A DNA stretch of 64,000 bases from Microbacterium sp. Lineage in GTDB: Bacteria > Actinomycetota > Actinomycetes > Actinomycetales > Microbacteriaceae. The notes under the pieces were generated by a model. It had not been told where the DNA came from and did not search any database. It saw nothing but the letters and a program-made list of their open reading frames with translations. This document shows positions 17,254-25,996 of the stretch, one piece after another (within the stretch, counting starts at the first letter, position 1; each line of letters starts with the position of its first letter). The DNA lies in contig JAFKIL010000004.1 of the NCBI GenBank assembly GCA_017306415.1, forward strand, positions 62,001 to 126,000, read 5' to 3'. The position numbers were made by a program, and so were the translations under genes.

Positions 17254-19030
17254 GGGCGGAGCCGTCGACCCCAGGGCGCTGAGCGCACCGGCGACGGATG
17301 CCGCAGCCGCGCTCCTGGCACGACTCGTGGAGTCGGGCGTCCGGCACGTGGTGCTGAGCCCGGGCTCGCGCTCGCAGGCGCTGGCGCTGGTGGTGGCGGA
17401 GCTCGAGCGTCGCGGCGACGTCGCGGTCCACGTGCGCATCGACGAGCGCGTCGCGGGGTTCACGGCACTGGGGATCGGGCGGGAGTCGGGGATGCCGGCG
17501 GCCGTGGTCTGCACGTCGGGCACGGCGACGGCGAACCTCCTGCCGGCCGTCCTCGAGGCCCATCACGCCGGCATCCCGATGCTGCTGCTCACCGCCGACC
17601 GCCCGCCGGAGCTGCGCGGCGTCGGCGCGAACCAGACCACGCGCCAGCCCGGCATGTACGCCCCCAACGTGCGGTGGGAGGCGGACCTGCCGGCTCCCGA
17701 CGTCACCGATCCGGACGGCACGTCGGAGCAGACGGCGATCCTCCGCCACGTCGCCGGCGAGGCGCTGCGTGCGGCGCTCGGCTCGGGGACGCGAGCACCG
17801 GGTCCGGTGCACCTCAACCTCCCGTTCCGCGAGCCGCTCGCGGGGGAGCTCCCGGCGTGGGTCGACAGCGCCTCCGCGGCGCGCGAGGCGGACGCCGCGC
17901 TCGAGGCATCCGGCGCTCTCTACCAGGGCGGGGGCGGCATCGGCGGCGCCGATCTGCCCGCAGACCCCGCCGAGGCGCCGTTCCGGCTGGAGCCGGGGGT
18001 GCGCACCGTCGTCGTCGCGGGCGCGGACGCGGGGCCGGATGCCGAGGAGCTCGCGCACGCCGGCGGCTGGCCGCTCATCGCCGAGATCGTCAGCGGCGCC
18101 CGCTTCGGGCGGCGCGTGGTCAACGGCTATCGCGCCCTGCTGCGCGACCCCGAGCTCGGCGGCCGGGTCGAGCGCGCCGTCGTGCTGGGGCATCCGACGC
18201 TCAGCCGCGAGGTGGTCGCCCTGCTGTCGCGCCACGACGTCGAGGTCGTCGCGCTCCGCGGACCGGGGGAGCCGCTCAACCTGAACGGGGCGACGGTGGC
18301 CGTCGACGCGGTGGCGGTCGTCTCCGGAGAATCCGACGGCGTGTGGCTGGGCGCCTGGATGCGCGCATCCCGCGACGCGACGGTCGACCTCGCGCCCGCC
18401 GCGCCCGACGTCCAGGGGCTGGCGTCCGCCGTGCCGGGCGAGCGGCTCGGCGCGATCTCGGCGGAGCTCGGCGCCATCCGCGCCCCGCTCGACCGTCCCA
18501 CGCTCGTCGATGCGGTGTGGCGCGCCTCGTGGCCGCACGACCGGGTCGTCTTCGGGTCGTCGCGGCTCGTCCGCGTGGCCGACGAGGTGCTCGGGGGCAA
18601 GAAGGTGCCGGTCCATGCGAACCGCGGGCTCGCCGGCATCGACGGCACGATCTCGACCGCGCTCGGCGTCGCGATCGCCAGCCAGGCCGACGGGACGGCG
18701 GGCGTGACGCGCGTGCTGCTGGGGGATCTCGCGTTCCTCCACGACGTCGGGGCGCTGCTGCTCCCGCCGGAGGAGCGGGAGCCGCGCATCCAGGTGATCG
18801 TGGGCAACGACGGCGGCGGGACGATCTTCGACGACCTCGAGGTCGCCGGCGTCGCGGATGCCGATGCCATGCGTCGGGTGCTCTACACCCCGCACACGGT
18901 GCGGCTCGAACAGCTGGCCCTCGCTTACGGATGGGAGTATCACCGGGCGACCACCCGTTCGGCGCTCGACCAGCTGCTGACAGCGCCGGTCGGCGGACGT
19001 CAGCTCATCGAGGTGCCGCTCGAGCGCTGA
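17240..19030 (+). CDS. menD: SEPHCHC synthase (menaquinone pathway)
   Basis: A 596-residue thiamine-diphosphate enzyme that joins isochorismate and 2-oxoglutarate. The N-terminal half shows MenD signatures: VLSPGSRSQALAL, HVRIDERVAGFTALG with the catalytic glutamate, and VCTSGTATANLLPAV. The C-terminal ThDP/Mg site reads VGNDGGGTIFDDLEV (about residues 515-530). Length is slightly above the usual 550-580 residues. GTG start overlaps the small membrane-protein gene. This is the committed step of the pathway; menF, which supplies isochorismate, is 4.3 kb further on, on the opposite strand. Confidence 0.95.
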   Translation: MAAAEGGAVDPRALSAPATDAAAALLARLVESGVRHVVLSPGSRSQALALVVAELERRGDVAVHVRIDERVAGFTALGIGRESGMPAAVVCTSGTATANLLPAVLEAHHAGIPMLLLTADRPPELRGVGANQTTRQPGMYAPNVRWEADLPAPDVTDPDGTSEQTAILRHVAGEALRAALGSGTRAPGPVHLNLPFREPLAGELPAWVDSASAAREADAALEASGALYQGGGGIGGADLPADPAEAPFRLEPGVRTVVVAGADAGPDAEELAHAGGWPLIAEIVSGARFGRRVVNGYRALLRDPELGGRVERAVVLGHPTLSREVVALLSRHDVEVVALRGPGEPLNLNGATVAVDAVAVVSGESDGVWLGAWMRASRDATVDLAPAAPDVQGLASAVPGERLGAISAELGAIRAPLDRPTLVDAVWRASWPHDRVVFGSSRLVRVADEVLGGKKVPVHANRGLAGIDGTISTALGVAIASQADGTAGVTRVLLGDLAFLHDVGALLLPPEEREPRIQVIVGNDGGGTIFDDLEVAGVADADAMRRVLYTPHTVRLEQLALAYGWEYHRATTRSALDQLLTAPVGGRQLIEVPLER

Positions 19031-19075
19031 CGGCGGTCCCTCGCCCCCGGGGCCGATTGCCGACATGATGTCTGC

Positions 19076-19939
19076 ATGACTGCCAAGAGCCAGACGAGCT
19101 GGACCGCCGATCCCTCCGACCTCCTGCGCGTCGGTGAGGGATTCGTGCTCTCCGGGGTGGACCCGGCGTCGACGCCCGGCTACGGCGAGGGCAAGGGCGA
19201 GGCATCCGCCGACCTGGAGGCCGGCGCCGCTGAGCTCGACGAGTTCCAGGAGCGGCTGTTCGCGGCCAGCCGGGTGGAGGCGACGGATGCCGCGGTGCTG
19301 CTCGTGCTGCAGGCGATGGACTCCGCGGGCAAGGGCGGCATCATCCGGCACGTGGTCGGGTCGGTCGACCCTCAGGGCGTGTCTCTCACGGCATTCAAGA
19401 AGCCGACCCCCGAGGAGCTCTCGCACGACTTCCTGTGGCGCATCCGCTCGCGCGTGCCGGCGCCCGGGTTCATCGGGGTGTTCGACCGATCGCACTACGA
19501 GGACGTGCTGATCGGCAAGGTCCGCGCGCTCGCTGCGCCGGAGGAGATCGAGCGGCGCTACGACGCGATCAACGCGTTCGAGAAGGAGCTCGTGGGCTCC
19601 GGCACCCGTGTCGTGAAGGTCATGCTGAACATCTCGTACGAGGAGCAGCGCGCACGACTGATGGCGCGGCTCGATCGCCCCGACAAGCACTGGAAGTACA
19701 ACCCCGGCGACGTCGACGAGCGGATGCTGTGGCCGCACTACATGGACGCGTACCAGACCGTGTTCGAGCGCACGTCGACCGACCACGCCCCGTGGTTCGT
19801 CGTACCGGCGAACCGCAAGTGGTACGCGCGCCTGGCCGTGCAGGAGCTGCTGCTGCAGGCGCTCGAGGACATCGATCCGCAGTGGCCGGCCGCGACTTAC
19901 GACGTCGAGGCCGAGAAGGCGCGGCTCACCGCGACCTGA
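19076..19939 (+). CDS. ppk2: Polyphosphate kinase 2 family protein
   Basis: A 287-residue PPK2 protein of the single-domain type, which transfers phosphate between polyphosphate and nucleotides. The Walker A site reads AMDSAGKGG (about residues 80-88) and the Walker B/lid region reads FDRSHYEDVL. The conserved RDKHWK-like helix appears as RPDKHWKYNPGD. Whether it makes GTP/ATP from NDP or from NMP cannot be told from sequence alone. Start ATG has only a weak CATGAT hexamer 6 nt upstream. A palindrome follows at 19977. Confidence 0.9.
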   Translation: MTAKSQTSWTADPSDLLRVGEGFVLSGVDPASTPGYGEGKGEASADLEAGAAELDEFQERLFAASRVEATDAAVLLVLQAMDSAGKGGIIRHVVGSVDPQGVSLTAFKKPTPEELSHDFLWRIRSRVPAPGFIGVFDRSHYEDVLIGKVRALAAPEEIERRYDAINAFEKELVGSGTRVVKVMLNISYEEQRARLMARLDRPDKHWKYNPGDVDERMLWPHYMDAYQTVFERTSTDHAPWFVVPANRKWYARLAVQELLLQALEDIDPQWPAATYDVEAEKARLTAT

Positions 19940-19976
19940 CCCCCGCTCGCGTCGGTGCCCGGCCCCGATCCCCGGC

Positions 19977-20040
19977 CGCCGAGAAATGCCCCGGCGCGCG
20001 AAACGCACGGTCGTCTCACGCGCGACCGCATTTCTCGGCG
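19977..20040. repeat. Long inverted repeat between ppk2 and padR
   Basis: Perfect 13-bp arms (19977-19989 and 20028-20040) enclose a 38-nt GC-rich centre that can continue pairing imperfectly. It sits 37 nt after the ppk2 stop; a terminator-like role is possible but there is no T-tract. Confidence 0.7.
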
Positions 20041-20165
20041 ACGAGTCGGACGGAGCGCGAGGAGCGGACGGGCGAGGGCGGCCGGCGACGGGCGGGGCTC
20101 AGGCCGGGACGCCGGAACCCGGGTGGGCGCGCGAAATCCGCTGCGACTGCTTCTTGTCAGGACAA

Positions 20166-20186
20166 GTACTGGATGTGATACAGTAC
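20166..20186. promoter_or_regulatory. PadR operator overlapping a TACAGT -10 element
   Basis: GTACTG and CAGTAC form a perfect 6-bp inverted repeat 9 nt apart. The right half overlaps TACAGT (20179-20184), which ends 7 nt before the PadR GTG. A repressor bound here would block RNA polymerase. Confidence 0.6.
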
Positions 20187-20191
20187 CTCAC

Positions 20192-20542
20192 GTGACACAA
20201 GATGATGCCTTCGCGGCCGACCTCCTGCGCGGACACACCGACACGATCGTGCTCGGGGTGCTGCGTCGCAGCGACCGCTACGGCTTCGAGATCTACAAGG
20301 CGATCCGGGATGCCACCGGGGGAGACCACGAGATCAAAGAGGCCACCCTGTACGCCACGTATCGCCGCCTCGAGAAGGACGGGCTCGTCGAGTCCTACTG
20401 GGGCGACGAGACGCAGGGCGGCAGGCGCAAGTACTACCGCATCACCGACGCCGGCCGCGCCGTCTATCGCGGCAACGTCGCGGCCTGGGTCGCGACGCGG
20501 CGCATCATCGACTCCCTGCTCGACGTGAAGGACGCGCAATGA
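20192..20542 (+). CDS. PadR-family regulator (second PadR-HAAS module)
   Basis: A 116-residue PadR regulator. It contains DRYGFEIYKAI in helix 2, EATLYATYRRLEKDGLV in the recognition helix, and the wing GGRRKYYRITDAG. GTG at 20192 is fixed by the TACAGT hexamer 7 nt upstream and by the palindrome before it. The stop overlaps the ATG of the HAAS protein. With the HAAS gene and the ABC exporter downstream this forms one transcriptional unit that probably senses and exports a compound; the ligand is unknown. Confidence 0.92.
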   Translation: MTQDDAFAADLLRGHTDTIVLGVLRRSDRYGFEIYKAIRDATGGDHEIKEATLYATYRRLEKDGLVESYWGDETQGGRRKYYRITDAGRAVYRGNVAAWVATRRIIDSLLDVKDAQ

Positions 20543-21438
20543 ACACCGACATCCATCGTCTTCTCGACGAGGCGTTCGCCCGAGTCGACATGACCCCCGA
20601 CGCACAGGACCTCAAGGAGGAGATCCGCGCCAACCTCGTCGCGCGGGTCGATGAGCTCGAGGCGAGCGGAGTGCCGTCGGCGGATGCCGCGCGGCGGGCC
20701 ATCGCCGAGCTCGGCGACGTGCGCGAGCTCCTCGGCGAGGGTGACGCGGATGCCGCCACCGGCGTGCCGGCGAAGGCCGAGAGCCTGCAGGCGGCGTTCC
20801 TCCGCCACCGTGTGCGACCCAAGCCCGGCTTCGTGGTGCGGGTCGTCGTCTGGTCGATCGCGCTGGTGGTGGGTCTCACCCTCGCGGTGCTCGGCGCGAC
20901 CGGCGTGCTGCCGCTGCCGCTCGGGCCGATCATCGCGCTCCTCGGCGTGGCATCCACCGGCCTCGGACTCCTCGTGGGCGACGCGCTCGCGCAGGAGACG
21001 ACCACGAACCACCCGATGCCCTCGACCCGGGCGGGCGGATACGGGCTCGCGACCTTCCTCGCGCTGTACGGGCTCGGCTTCGGCGGACTCATCGCGCTCG
21101 GGACGCTGCCCCTGTGGTGCTGCGTGTTCGCCGCCCTCGGGGTGATCTCCTCGATCATCCTGTACGCCTTCCTCGGTGCCACACAGACCAACCGCCACAA
21201 GGCGTGGACGCGCGCTGGGCGCGAGACCGAGATCCCCAACCGGTTCGAGTCGGAGCCCGAGACGGCGGCGCGCTTCGGCATCTACACGGCGGTGATCTGG
21301 CTCGTGACGTTCGCGGTCATCGTCGTGCTCGTCTTCACCGTCGGCTGGTGGTGGGCTCCGCTCGCCTTCCTCGCCGGGCTCGCGCTCATGATGCTCGTGC
21401 TCGCCCGGATGATGTACTCGCCCCGCAAGGGCGGCTGA
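20539..21438 (+). CDS. HAAS/permease-prefix-domain membrane protein
   Basis: A 299-residue protein. The HAAS helical domain covers about residues 1-70 (helices around EEIRANLVARVDELEAS and ending IAELGDVRELLGE). It is followed by about six membrane segments. Same architecture as the protein at 11118 but with low direct sequence likeness beyond the HAAS helices. ATG overlaps the PadR stop by four bases. It lies between PadR and a two-gene ABC exporter, so it may be the membrane sensor of the unit; that is inference from context. Confidence 0.85.
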   Translation: MNTDIHRLLDEAFARVDMTPDAQDLKEEIRANLVARVDELEASGVPSADAARRAIAELGDVRELLGEGDADAATGVPAKAESLQAAFLRHRVRPKPGFVVRVVVWSIALVVGLTLAVLGATGVLPLPLGPIIALLGVASTGLGLLVGDALAQETTTNHPMPSTRAGGYGLATFLALYGLGFGGLIALGTLPLWCCVFAALGVISSIILYAFLGATQTNRHKAWTRAGRETEIPNRFESEPETAARFGIYTAVIWLVTFAVIVVLVFTVGWWWAPLAFLAGLALMMLVLARMMYSPRKGG

Positions 21439-21505
21439 CCCGAACCTCGAACGCCCGCCCCGACGGCGGGATCCACAACCCTCACGAAAGAAGGGATGCT
21501 CCGCC

Positions 21506-22516
21506 ATGCCTGAAAACGCCATCGTCGCCCACGACCTCGTCAAGGTGTACCGCGGTCGCGGTCGCCGCCCCGAGGTCCGTGCGCTGGACGGCCTCAGCCT
21601 CACCGTGCCCGCGGGCCGCGTGTTCGGCCTGCTCGGCCCGAACGGCGCCGGCAAGTCGACGACCACCAAGATCCTCACCACCCTCTCGCACGCGACGAGC
21701 GGCGAGGCAGCCGTCGACGGCCACGACGTGCGCACGGCGCCGGATGCGGTGCGCGCCGCCATCGGCTACGTGTCGCAGGGTGCCGGCACCGATCCGATCC
21801 TCACCGCCGACGAGAACCTGCAGATCGTCGCGCGGATGCGCGGGATCGCCCCGCGGGAGGGCCGCGCTCGGGCGATGCAGCTGCTCGAGGAGTTCGGCCT
21901 CGCCGAGGCATCCCGTCGCGCGGTCTCGACCTTCTCCGGCGGGATGCGCCGCCGGCTCGACGTCGCCGCAGCCCTCGTGCACCGTCCCCGCGTGCTCTTC
22001 CTCGACGAGCCCACCACGGGCCTCGACCCCGAGGCACGCGCGGCGATGTGGGCCGAGATCCGCCGGCTCTCCGGCGAGGAGGCGCTCACCGTCATCCTGA
22101 CGACGCACTACATGGAGGAGGCCGACCGCCTCGCCGACGAGCTCCTCCTCGTCAACCGGGGCCGCGCGATCGTGCAGGGCACGCCCGAGGAGCTCAAGGC
22201 GGCGCTGCACGGCGACTCGCTGCGGGTGAGCCTGATCGAGCCCGACCCCGCCGCCGTGCGGGCCGCGGTGGCGCGCGTCGCCGGGTTGCGCGACCTCGTG
22301 GTCGAGGCATCCGGTGTCGACGGCGTGCTCGCCGCACGCACCGACGACGCCTCGGCCGCGGTCGGCGCGGTCATCGCCGCGCTGGATGCCGCGGGCATCC
22401 GCTTCGGGCAGGTCGCGGCATCCCACCCCACCCTCGACGACGTGTACCTGCACTTCGTCGGTCACACCTTCGGCGACGCCACGGCGCCCGCCGTCACGGA
22501 AGGAGTCGCAGCATGA
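21506..22516 (+). CDS. DrrA-like ABC exporter ATP-binding protein
   Basis: A 336-residue ATPase of the DrrA/daunorubicin-resistance type. Walker A reads GPNGAGKSTTTK (about residues 45-56), the signature motif is TFSGGMRRRLD, and Walker B is RVLFLDEPTTGLDPEAR. The H-loop lies in ILTTHYMEEADRL. A C-terminal extension of about 100 residues, common in this family, follows. AAGAAGGGA ribosome-binding site upstream. The stop overlaps the permease start. Substrate likely an amphiphilic drug or lipid, by family only. Confidence 0.93.
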   Translation: MPENAIVAHDLVKVYRGRGRRPEVRALDGLSLTVPAGRVFGLLGPNGAGKSTTTKILTTLSHATSGEAAVDGHDVRTAPDAVRAAIGYVSQGAGTDPILTADENLQIVARMRGIAPREGRARAMQLLEEFGLAEASRRAVSTFSGGMRRRLDVAAALVHRPRVLFLDEPTTGLDPEARAAMWAEIRRLSGEEALTVILTTHYMEEADRLADELLLVNRGRAIVQGTPEELKAALHGDSLRVSLIEPDPAAVRAAVARVAGLRDLVVEASGVDGVLAARTDDASAAVGAVIAALDAAGIRFGQVAASHPTLDDVYLHFVGHTFGDATAPAVTEGVAA

Positions 22517-23328
22517 CGTCGATCGCCGTTCCTCTTCGCGCCACCGCCCCGTCGCGGTCGAACTGGTTCACCCAGACCGGGCAGGTGACGCGCCGGTGGC
22601 TCATCTCGAGCATCCGCCAGGCGTGGGGGCCGATGATGTCGCTCATCCAGCCGGTCATCTGGATCGTTCTGTTCGGCCAGGTGTTCCACTCGCTGGGGAG
22701 CCTGCCGCAGTTCGGCACCGCCGGGTACATCGACTACCTGGTCCCCGGCATCCTGATGATGACGGTGCTGTACTCGGGAGCCTGGGCGGGTACCGGCTCC
22801 ATCGACGACATCAACTCGGGCGTGATGGACCAGTACCTCACATCGCCGATCGCGCGGTCGGCGATCATCACCGGCCAGCTGCTGCAGCAGCTCGCGATCA
22901 ACCTCGCGCAGTCGCTCGTGGTCCTCGGCATCGGCTGGCTCGCCGGCGCGCGCTACCCCGGGGGCCTCGGCGGGATGCTGGTGGCCCTCGGCGTCGCGAC
23001 GCTCCTCGCCACGATCTTCTGCTGCTGCTCGATCGCGGTCGCGCTCATGTCGCGCAGTCAGATCGCGCTGATCAGCCTCTCGCAGCTGATCGTGCTGCCG
23101 GCGACGTTCCTGTCGACGACCATGATGCCCGCCGCCCTCATGCCGGACTGGGTGCGGGACGTGTCGCGCGGGAACCCGATGACGTGGGCCGTCGAGCTCG
23201 GTCGCGGCGGCCTGTCCGGAACGTACCCGGATGCGGGCTGGTGGCAGGTCGGAGGCCTCGTCGTCCTCGCGGTGCTCGCCTTCACGTGGGCCGTCCGCTC
23301 CATCCGCGCGTACCAGCGCGCGATGTAG
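22513..23328 (+). CDS. DrrB-like ABC-2 exporter permease
   Basis: A 271-residue ABC-2-type permease with six membrane segments. The family features are an N-terminal amphipathic stretch (RRWLISSIRQAWGPM), the central region YLVPGILMMTVLYSGAWAG, and the VLPATFLSTTMMPAALMP segment before the last span. ATG overlaps the ATPase stop (ATGA). Together with 21506-22516 it forms a complete exporter of the homodimer type. Last gene of the PadR-HAAS-ABC unit; convergent with menF, 30 bp away. Confidence 0.92.
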   Translation: MTSIAVPLRATAPSRSNWFTQTGQVTRRWLISSIRQAWGPMMSLIQPVIWIVLFGQVFHSLGSLPQFGTAGYIDYLVPGILMMTVLYSGAWAGTGSIDDINSGVMDQYLTSPIARSAIITGQLLQQLAINLAQSLVVLGIGWLAGARYPGGLGGMLVALGVATLLATIFCCCSIAVALMSRSQIALISLSQLIVLPATFLSTTMMPAALMPDWVRDVSRGNPMTWAVELGRGGLSGTYPDAGWWQVGGLVVLAVLAFTWAVRSIRAYQRAM

Positions 23329-23358
23329 CCCGCGGGTCGCCGGGCGGGTGGCGGCGGC

Positions 23359-24627
23359 TCAGGCGAGCGCGTCGACGATCGGGCGGAACTTCACCCGCGT
23401 CTCGAGCATCTCGGACTCGGGGTCGCTGCCGGCGACGATGCCCGCGCCCGCGTGGGCGACGACGGCGATCGTGCCGGAGGCGCCGTCGGCGGCACCGAAC
23501 TGGGCGCACCGCAGCGCGATGGCCCACTCGCCGTCGCCGCGGGCGTCGACCCAGCCGACCGGGCCGGCATAGCGCCCGCGGTCGAAGGGCTCCAGGCGCC
23601 GGATGGCGGCCAGGGCGACGTCGGTGGGCGTCCCCGCCACGGCGGCGGTCGGATGCAGGGTCCCCACCAGGTCGAGCGCGGATCCGCCGTTGCGCAGCTC
23701 GCCCTCGACGTCGGTGGCCAGGTGCCAGACGTTCGGCAGCTTGAGGGCGAAGGGCTGCTCGCTCGCCGTCAGCGCACTCGTGTGCGGACGCAGCGTGGCG
23801 AGCACGCTCTGCACGGCGTATGCGTGCTCGTCGAGGTCCTTCGCGCTCGTCGTGAGGGCTAGGGATGCCGCGGTGTCGGCGTCCGCGTCCGCACCGCGGG
23901 AGGCGGTGCCGGCCAGGACGCGCGCCGTCACCGTGCCGCCTGACACCGTGACGAGCGTCTCGGGGCTCGCGCCGATGATCCCGTCGACGGCGTACGCCCA
24001 GGTATCGGGGTAGCCGGTGGAGAGGGCGCGGGAGAGGCGGCGGAGGTCCGCGTCCCCCGGCACGGTTCCGACCAGGTCGCGCGCGAGGACCACCTTGCCC
24101 AGGTCGCCGTCGGCGATCGCCGTCAGCGCCGCGCGCACGGCCGACTGGTAGCCCTCGGGGCCGAGCTCTCCCGGACCCACGGTCGCCGACCAGTGCGGAC
24201 CGTACGGTCGCGGCGCCACCGGGCCGATCTCGGCGGCGCCCTCGGTGCGGATGCGGGTGACCCACGATCGCCCGCCGCGCCGCCCGACGAGGACGGCGGG
24301 CACGATCAGGACGCTCGACGACGGCGAGGTGTCATCGAAGGCGAGCGCTCCGAACGCCACGAGCCCGGTGCCGGGCACGCCGACCTCGTCGTCGACGACG
24401 GCCGCGGCGCTCCACGACCGCCATGCCTGCGCGAGCGTGCGAGCGCGCGCGCCCCTCGGGGTCGCGCCGCGCACCTCGATCCGCGCGGCGGAGCCGAACC
24501 CGATCATGCCGTCGCCCCGGCGGAGCCACACCAGGGGCGAGGCCGGGTCGGTGAACTCGAGCAGGTCCTCGACGGGATCGATCTCGCGGGTCTCGACGAG
24601 CAGCCGAGAGGGGGCGGAATCGGTCAC
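23359..24627 (-). CDS. menF: Isochorismate synthase
   Basis: A 422-residue chorismate-utilising enzyme that isomerises chorismate to isochorismate, the entry to menaquinone synthesis. C-terminal family motifs are clear: KVVLARDLVG, ASPETLVTVSG, ARVLAGTASRG, the LVGTLHPTAAVAGTP active-site stretch, and PFDRGRYAGPVGW. The end shows AGAGIVAGSDPESE, with metal-binding glutamates. A siderophore role is possible in principle, but the men genes on both sides favour MenF. GTG start, with TAGGCT 6 nt upstream on the minus strand. Confidence 0.92.
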   Translation of the reverse strand: MTDSAPSRLLVETREIDPVEDLLEFTDPASPLVWLRRGDGMIGFGSAARIEVRGATPRGARARTLAQAWRSWSAAAVVDDEVGVPGTGLVAFGALAFDDTSPSSSVLIVPAVLVGRRGGRSWVTRIRTEGAAEIGPVAPRPYGPHWSATVGPGELGPEGYQSAVRAALTAIADGDLGKVVLARDLVGTVPGDADLRRLSRALSTGYPDTWAYAVDGIIGASPETLVTVSGGTVTARVLAGTASRGADADADTAASLALTTSAKDLDEHAYAVQSVLATLRPHTSALTASEQPFALKLPNVWHLATDVEGELRNGGSALDLVGTLHPTAAVAGTPTDVALAAIRRLEPFDRGRYAGPVGWVDARGDGEWAIALRCAQFGAADGASGTIAVVAHAGAGIVAGSDPESEMLETRVKFRPIVDALA

Positions 24628-24633
24628 CCGTCC

Positions 24634-24643
24634 AGCCTAGACT
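24634..24643. promoter_or_regulatory. Overlapping divergent -10 elements of menF and the DUF402 gene
   Basis: Minus-strand TAGGCT (24634-24639) and plus-strand TAGACT (24638-24643) share the two bases TA. They end 6 and 7 nt before the two GTG starts, which are 23 nt apart. The two polymerases could not occupy the site together. Confidence 0.6.
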
Positions 24644-24650
24644 CGCGAGC

Positions 24651-25226
24651 GTGAGCCTCGATCCCGGCCGGCCTGTGCCCGGCAGCCGCATCCTGTTCCG
24701 GTGGCGCAAATGGGACGGCGGTCCGCACTGGGTGCACGAGTGCGTGTACCTCGGGTCCGACGAGTGGGGCGACTGGGTGGGGCAGCGGGCCGGATGGCGC
24801 AGCGCCCGCCCCGGGCGCGACCTCCTCGCGAGCGCCCCGAACGTGACCCTCATGCCGCCGACGGGGGACTACGCACTCACGGTGAACCGGCCGCCCGCGT
24901 CGTACGCCGTCTACATCGACCTCGCGTGGGATGTCCGCTGGCGCGACGGCGAGCCCACGGGCGTCGACATGGACCTCGACGTCGTGCGGTCGAGGGAGGG
25001 TCGCCTCTGGATCGACGACCGCGACGAGTGGGACGAGCACCGCGTGCAGTACGGCTATCCGCTCGACATCGTCGAGAAGCTCGAGACGCTCGCGATCGAC
25101 CTGGAGCGTCGGGTCGCGGCATCTGCGGCGCCGTTCGACGACGCGACGGCGGCGCACTGGTTCGCCCGGCTCGACGCGCTCGACGACGCTCCCGGCGCCG
25201 CCGACCGCCCCGCCGCGGACGTCTAG
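24651..25226 (+). CDS. DUF402-domain protein
   Basis: A 191-residue cytosolic protein of the DUF402 (FomD-like) fold. Family features are the N-terminal RILFRWRKWDGGPHW, YAVYIDLAWDVRW, the acidic cluster VDMDLDVVRSREG, and DDRDEWDEHRV, where the aspartates and glutamates would bind divalent cations. Characterised relatives hydrolyse nucleoside di- or monophosphate derivatives, so a nucleotide phosphatase activity is plausible but unproven. Its TAG stop is the start of the TAGACT hexamer for menG. Confidence 0.82.
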   Translation: MSLDPGRPVPGSRILFRWRKWDGGPHWVHECVYLGSDEWGDWVGQRAGWRSARPGRDLLASAPNVTLMPPTGDYALTVNRPPASYAVYIDLAWDVRWRDGEPTGVDMDLDVVRSREGRLWIDDRDEWDEHRVQYGYPLDIVEKLETLAIDLERRVAASAAPFDDATAAHWFARLDALDDAPGAADRPAADV

Positions 25227-25229
25227 ACT
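25224..25229 (+). promoter_or_regulatory. TAGACT -10 element for menG, overlapping the DUF402 stop
   Basis: TAGACT ends 6 nt before the menG GTG, and its TAG is the stop codon of the gene before. Confidence 0.6.
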
Positions 25230-25235
25230 CGACGG

Positions 25236-25961
25236 GTGACCCCCGCCGAACAGGAGCCGAACCGGGCCGACCTCGGCAAGGACCCTGGCCGGGTGAGCGG
25301 CATGTTCGACCAGGTCGCCGCCGGCTACGACCGCACGAACACGGTCCTGAGTCTCGGCAACGACCGGCTGTGGCGGGTCGCGACGACCAGGGCTGTGGCC
25401 CCGCGGCCGGGTCAGCGCATCCTCGATCTCGCGGCCGGGACCGGCGCGAGCTCCGTCGCCCTCGCACGCAGCGGCGCCGAGGTCGTGGCCGCCGACTTCT
25501 CGAACGGGATGATCGCCGAGGGCCGGCGGCGGCACGGCGGCGTGCCGAACCTCACGTTCGCCGAGGCGGATGCCACGGCCCTGCCGTTCGGCGACGACGA
25601 GTTCGATGCGGTGACGATCTCCTTCGGACTGCGGAACGTGAACGACCCGCAGCAGGCGCTCCGCGAGATGCTGCGGGTCACGAAACCCGGCGGCCGGCTC
25701 GTGGTGTGCGAGTTCTCCCATCCGCCGTCGCGGGCGTTCGCGGGGCTCTACGCGTTCTACAACGACCGCATCCTGCCGACGGTCGCCAAGACGGTCAGCT
25801 CGAACGCGGACGCGTACGACTACCTGAACGAGTCCATCCGCGCGTGGCCGGACCAGCGCACCCTCTCGGCTCGCATCCGGGCGGCGGGCTGGACGGACGT
25901 GGCCCACCGCAATCTCTCCTTCGGGATCGTCGCACTGCACAGGGCGACGAAGCCCGTGTGA
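25236..25961 (+). CDS. menG: Demethylmenaquinone methyltransferase
   Basis: A 241-residue class I SAM methyltransferase of the UbiE/MenG family, which performs the last step of menaquinone synthesis. Motif I is [14 protein letters not shown]. The UbiE signatures are [12 protein letters not shown] near the N-terminus, [20 protein letters not shown], and [11 protein letters not shown]. The end [12 protein letters not shown] is typical. Leaderless GTG start. Followed 47 bp later by polyprenyl diphosphate synthase with its own -10 element. Confidence 0.94.
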   Translation: MTPAEQEPNRADLGKDPGRVSGMFDQVAAGYDRTNTVLSLGNDRLWRVATTRAVAPRPGQRILDLAAGTGASSVALARSGAEVVAADFSNGMIAEGRRRHGGVPNLTFAEADATALPFGDDEFDAVTISFGLRNVNDPQQALREMLRVTKPGGRLVVCEFSHPPSRAFAGLYAFYNDRILPTVAKTVSSNADAYDYLNESIRAWPDQRTLSARIRAAGWTDVAHRNLSFGIVALHRATKPV

Positions 25962-25996
25962 CCGGGTTCGGGCGAGAGGCCGGCGAGGCGGACAGG

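Noticed and set aside
19955-20191. N-terminal extension of the second PadR protein
   Set aside because: It would cross the palindrome, operator and -10 element and has no PadR-like sequence.
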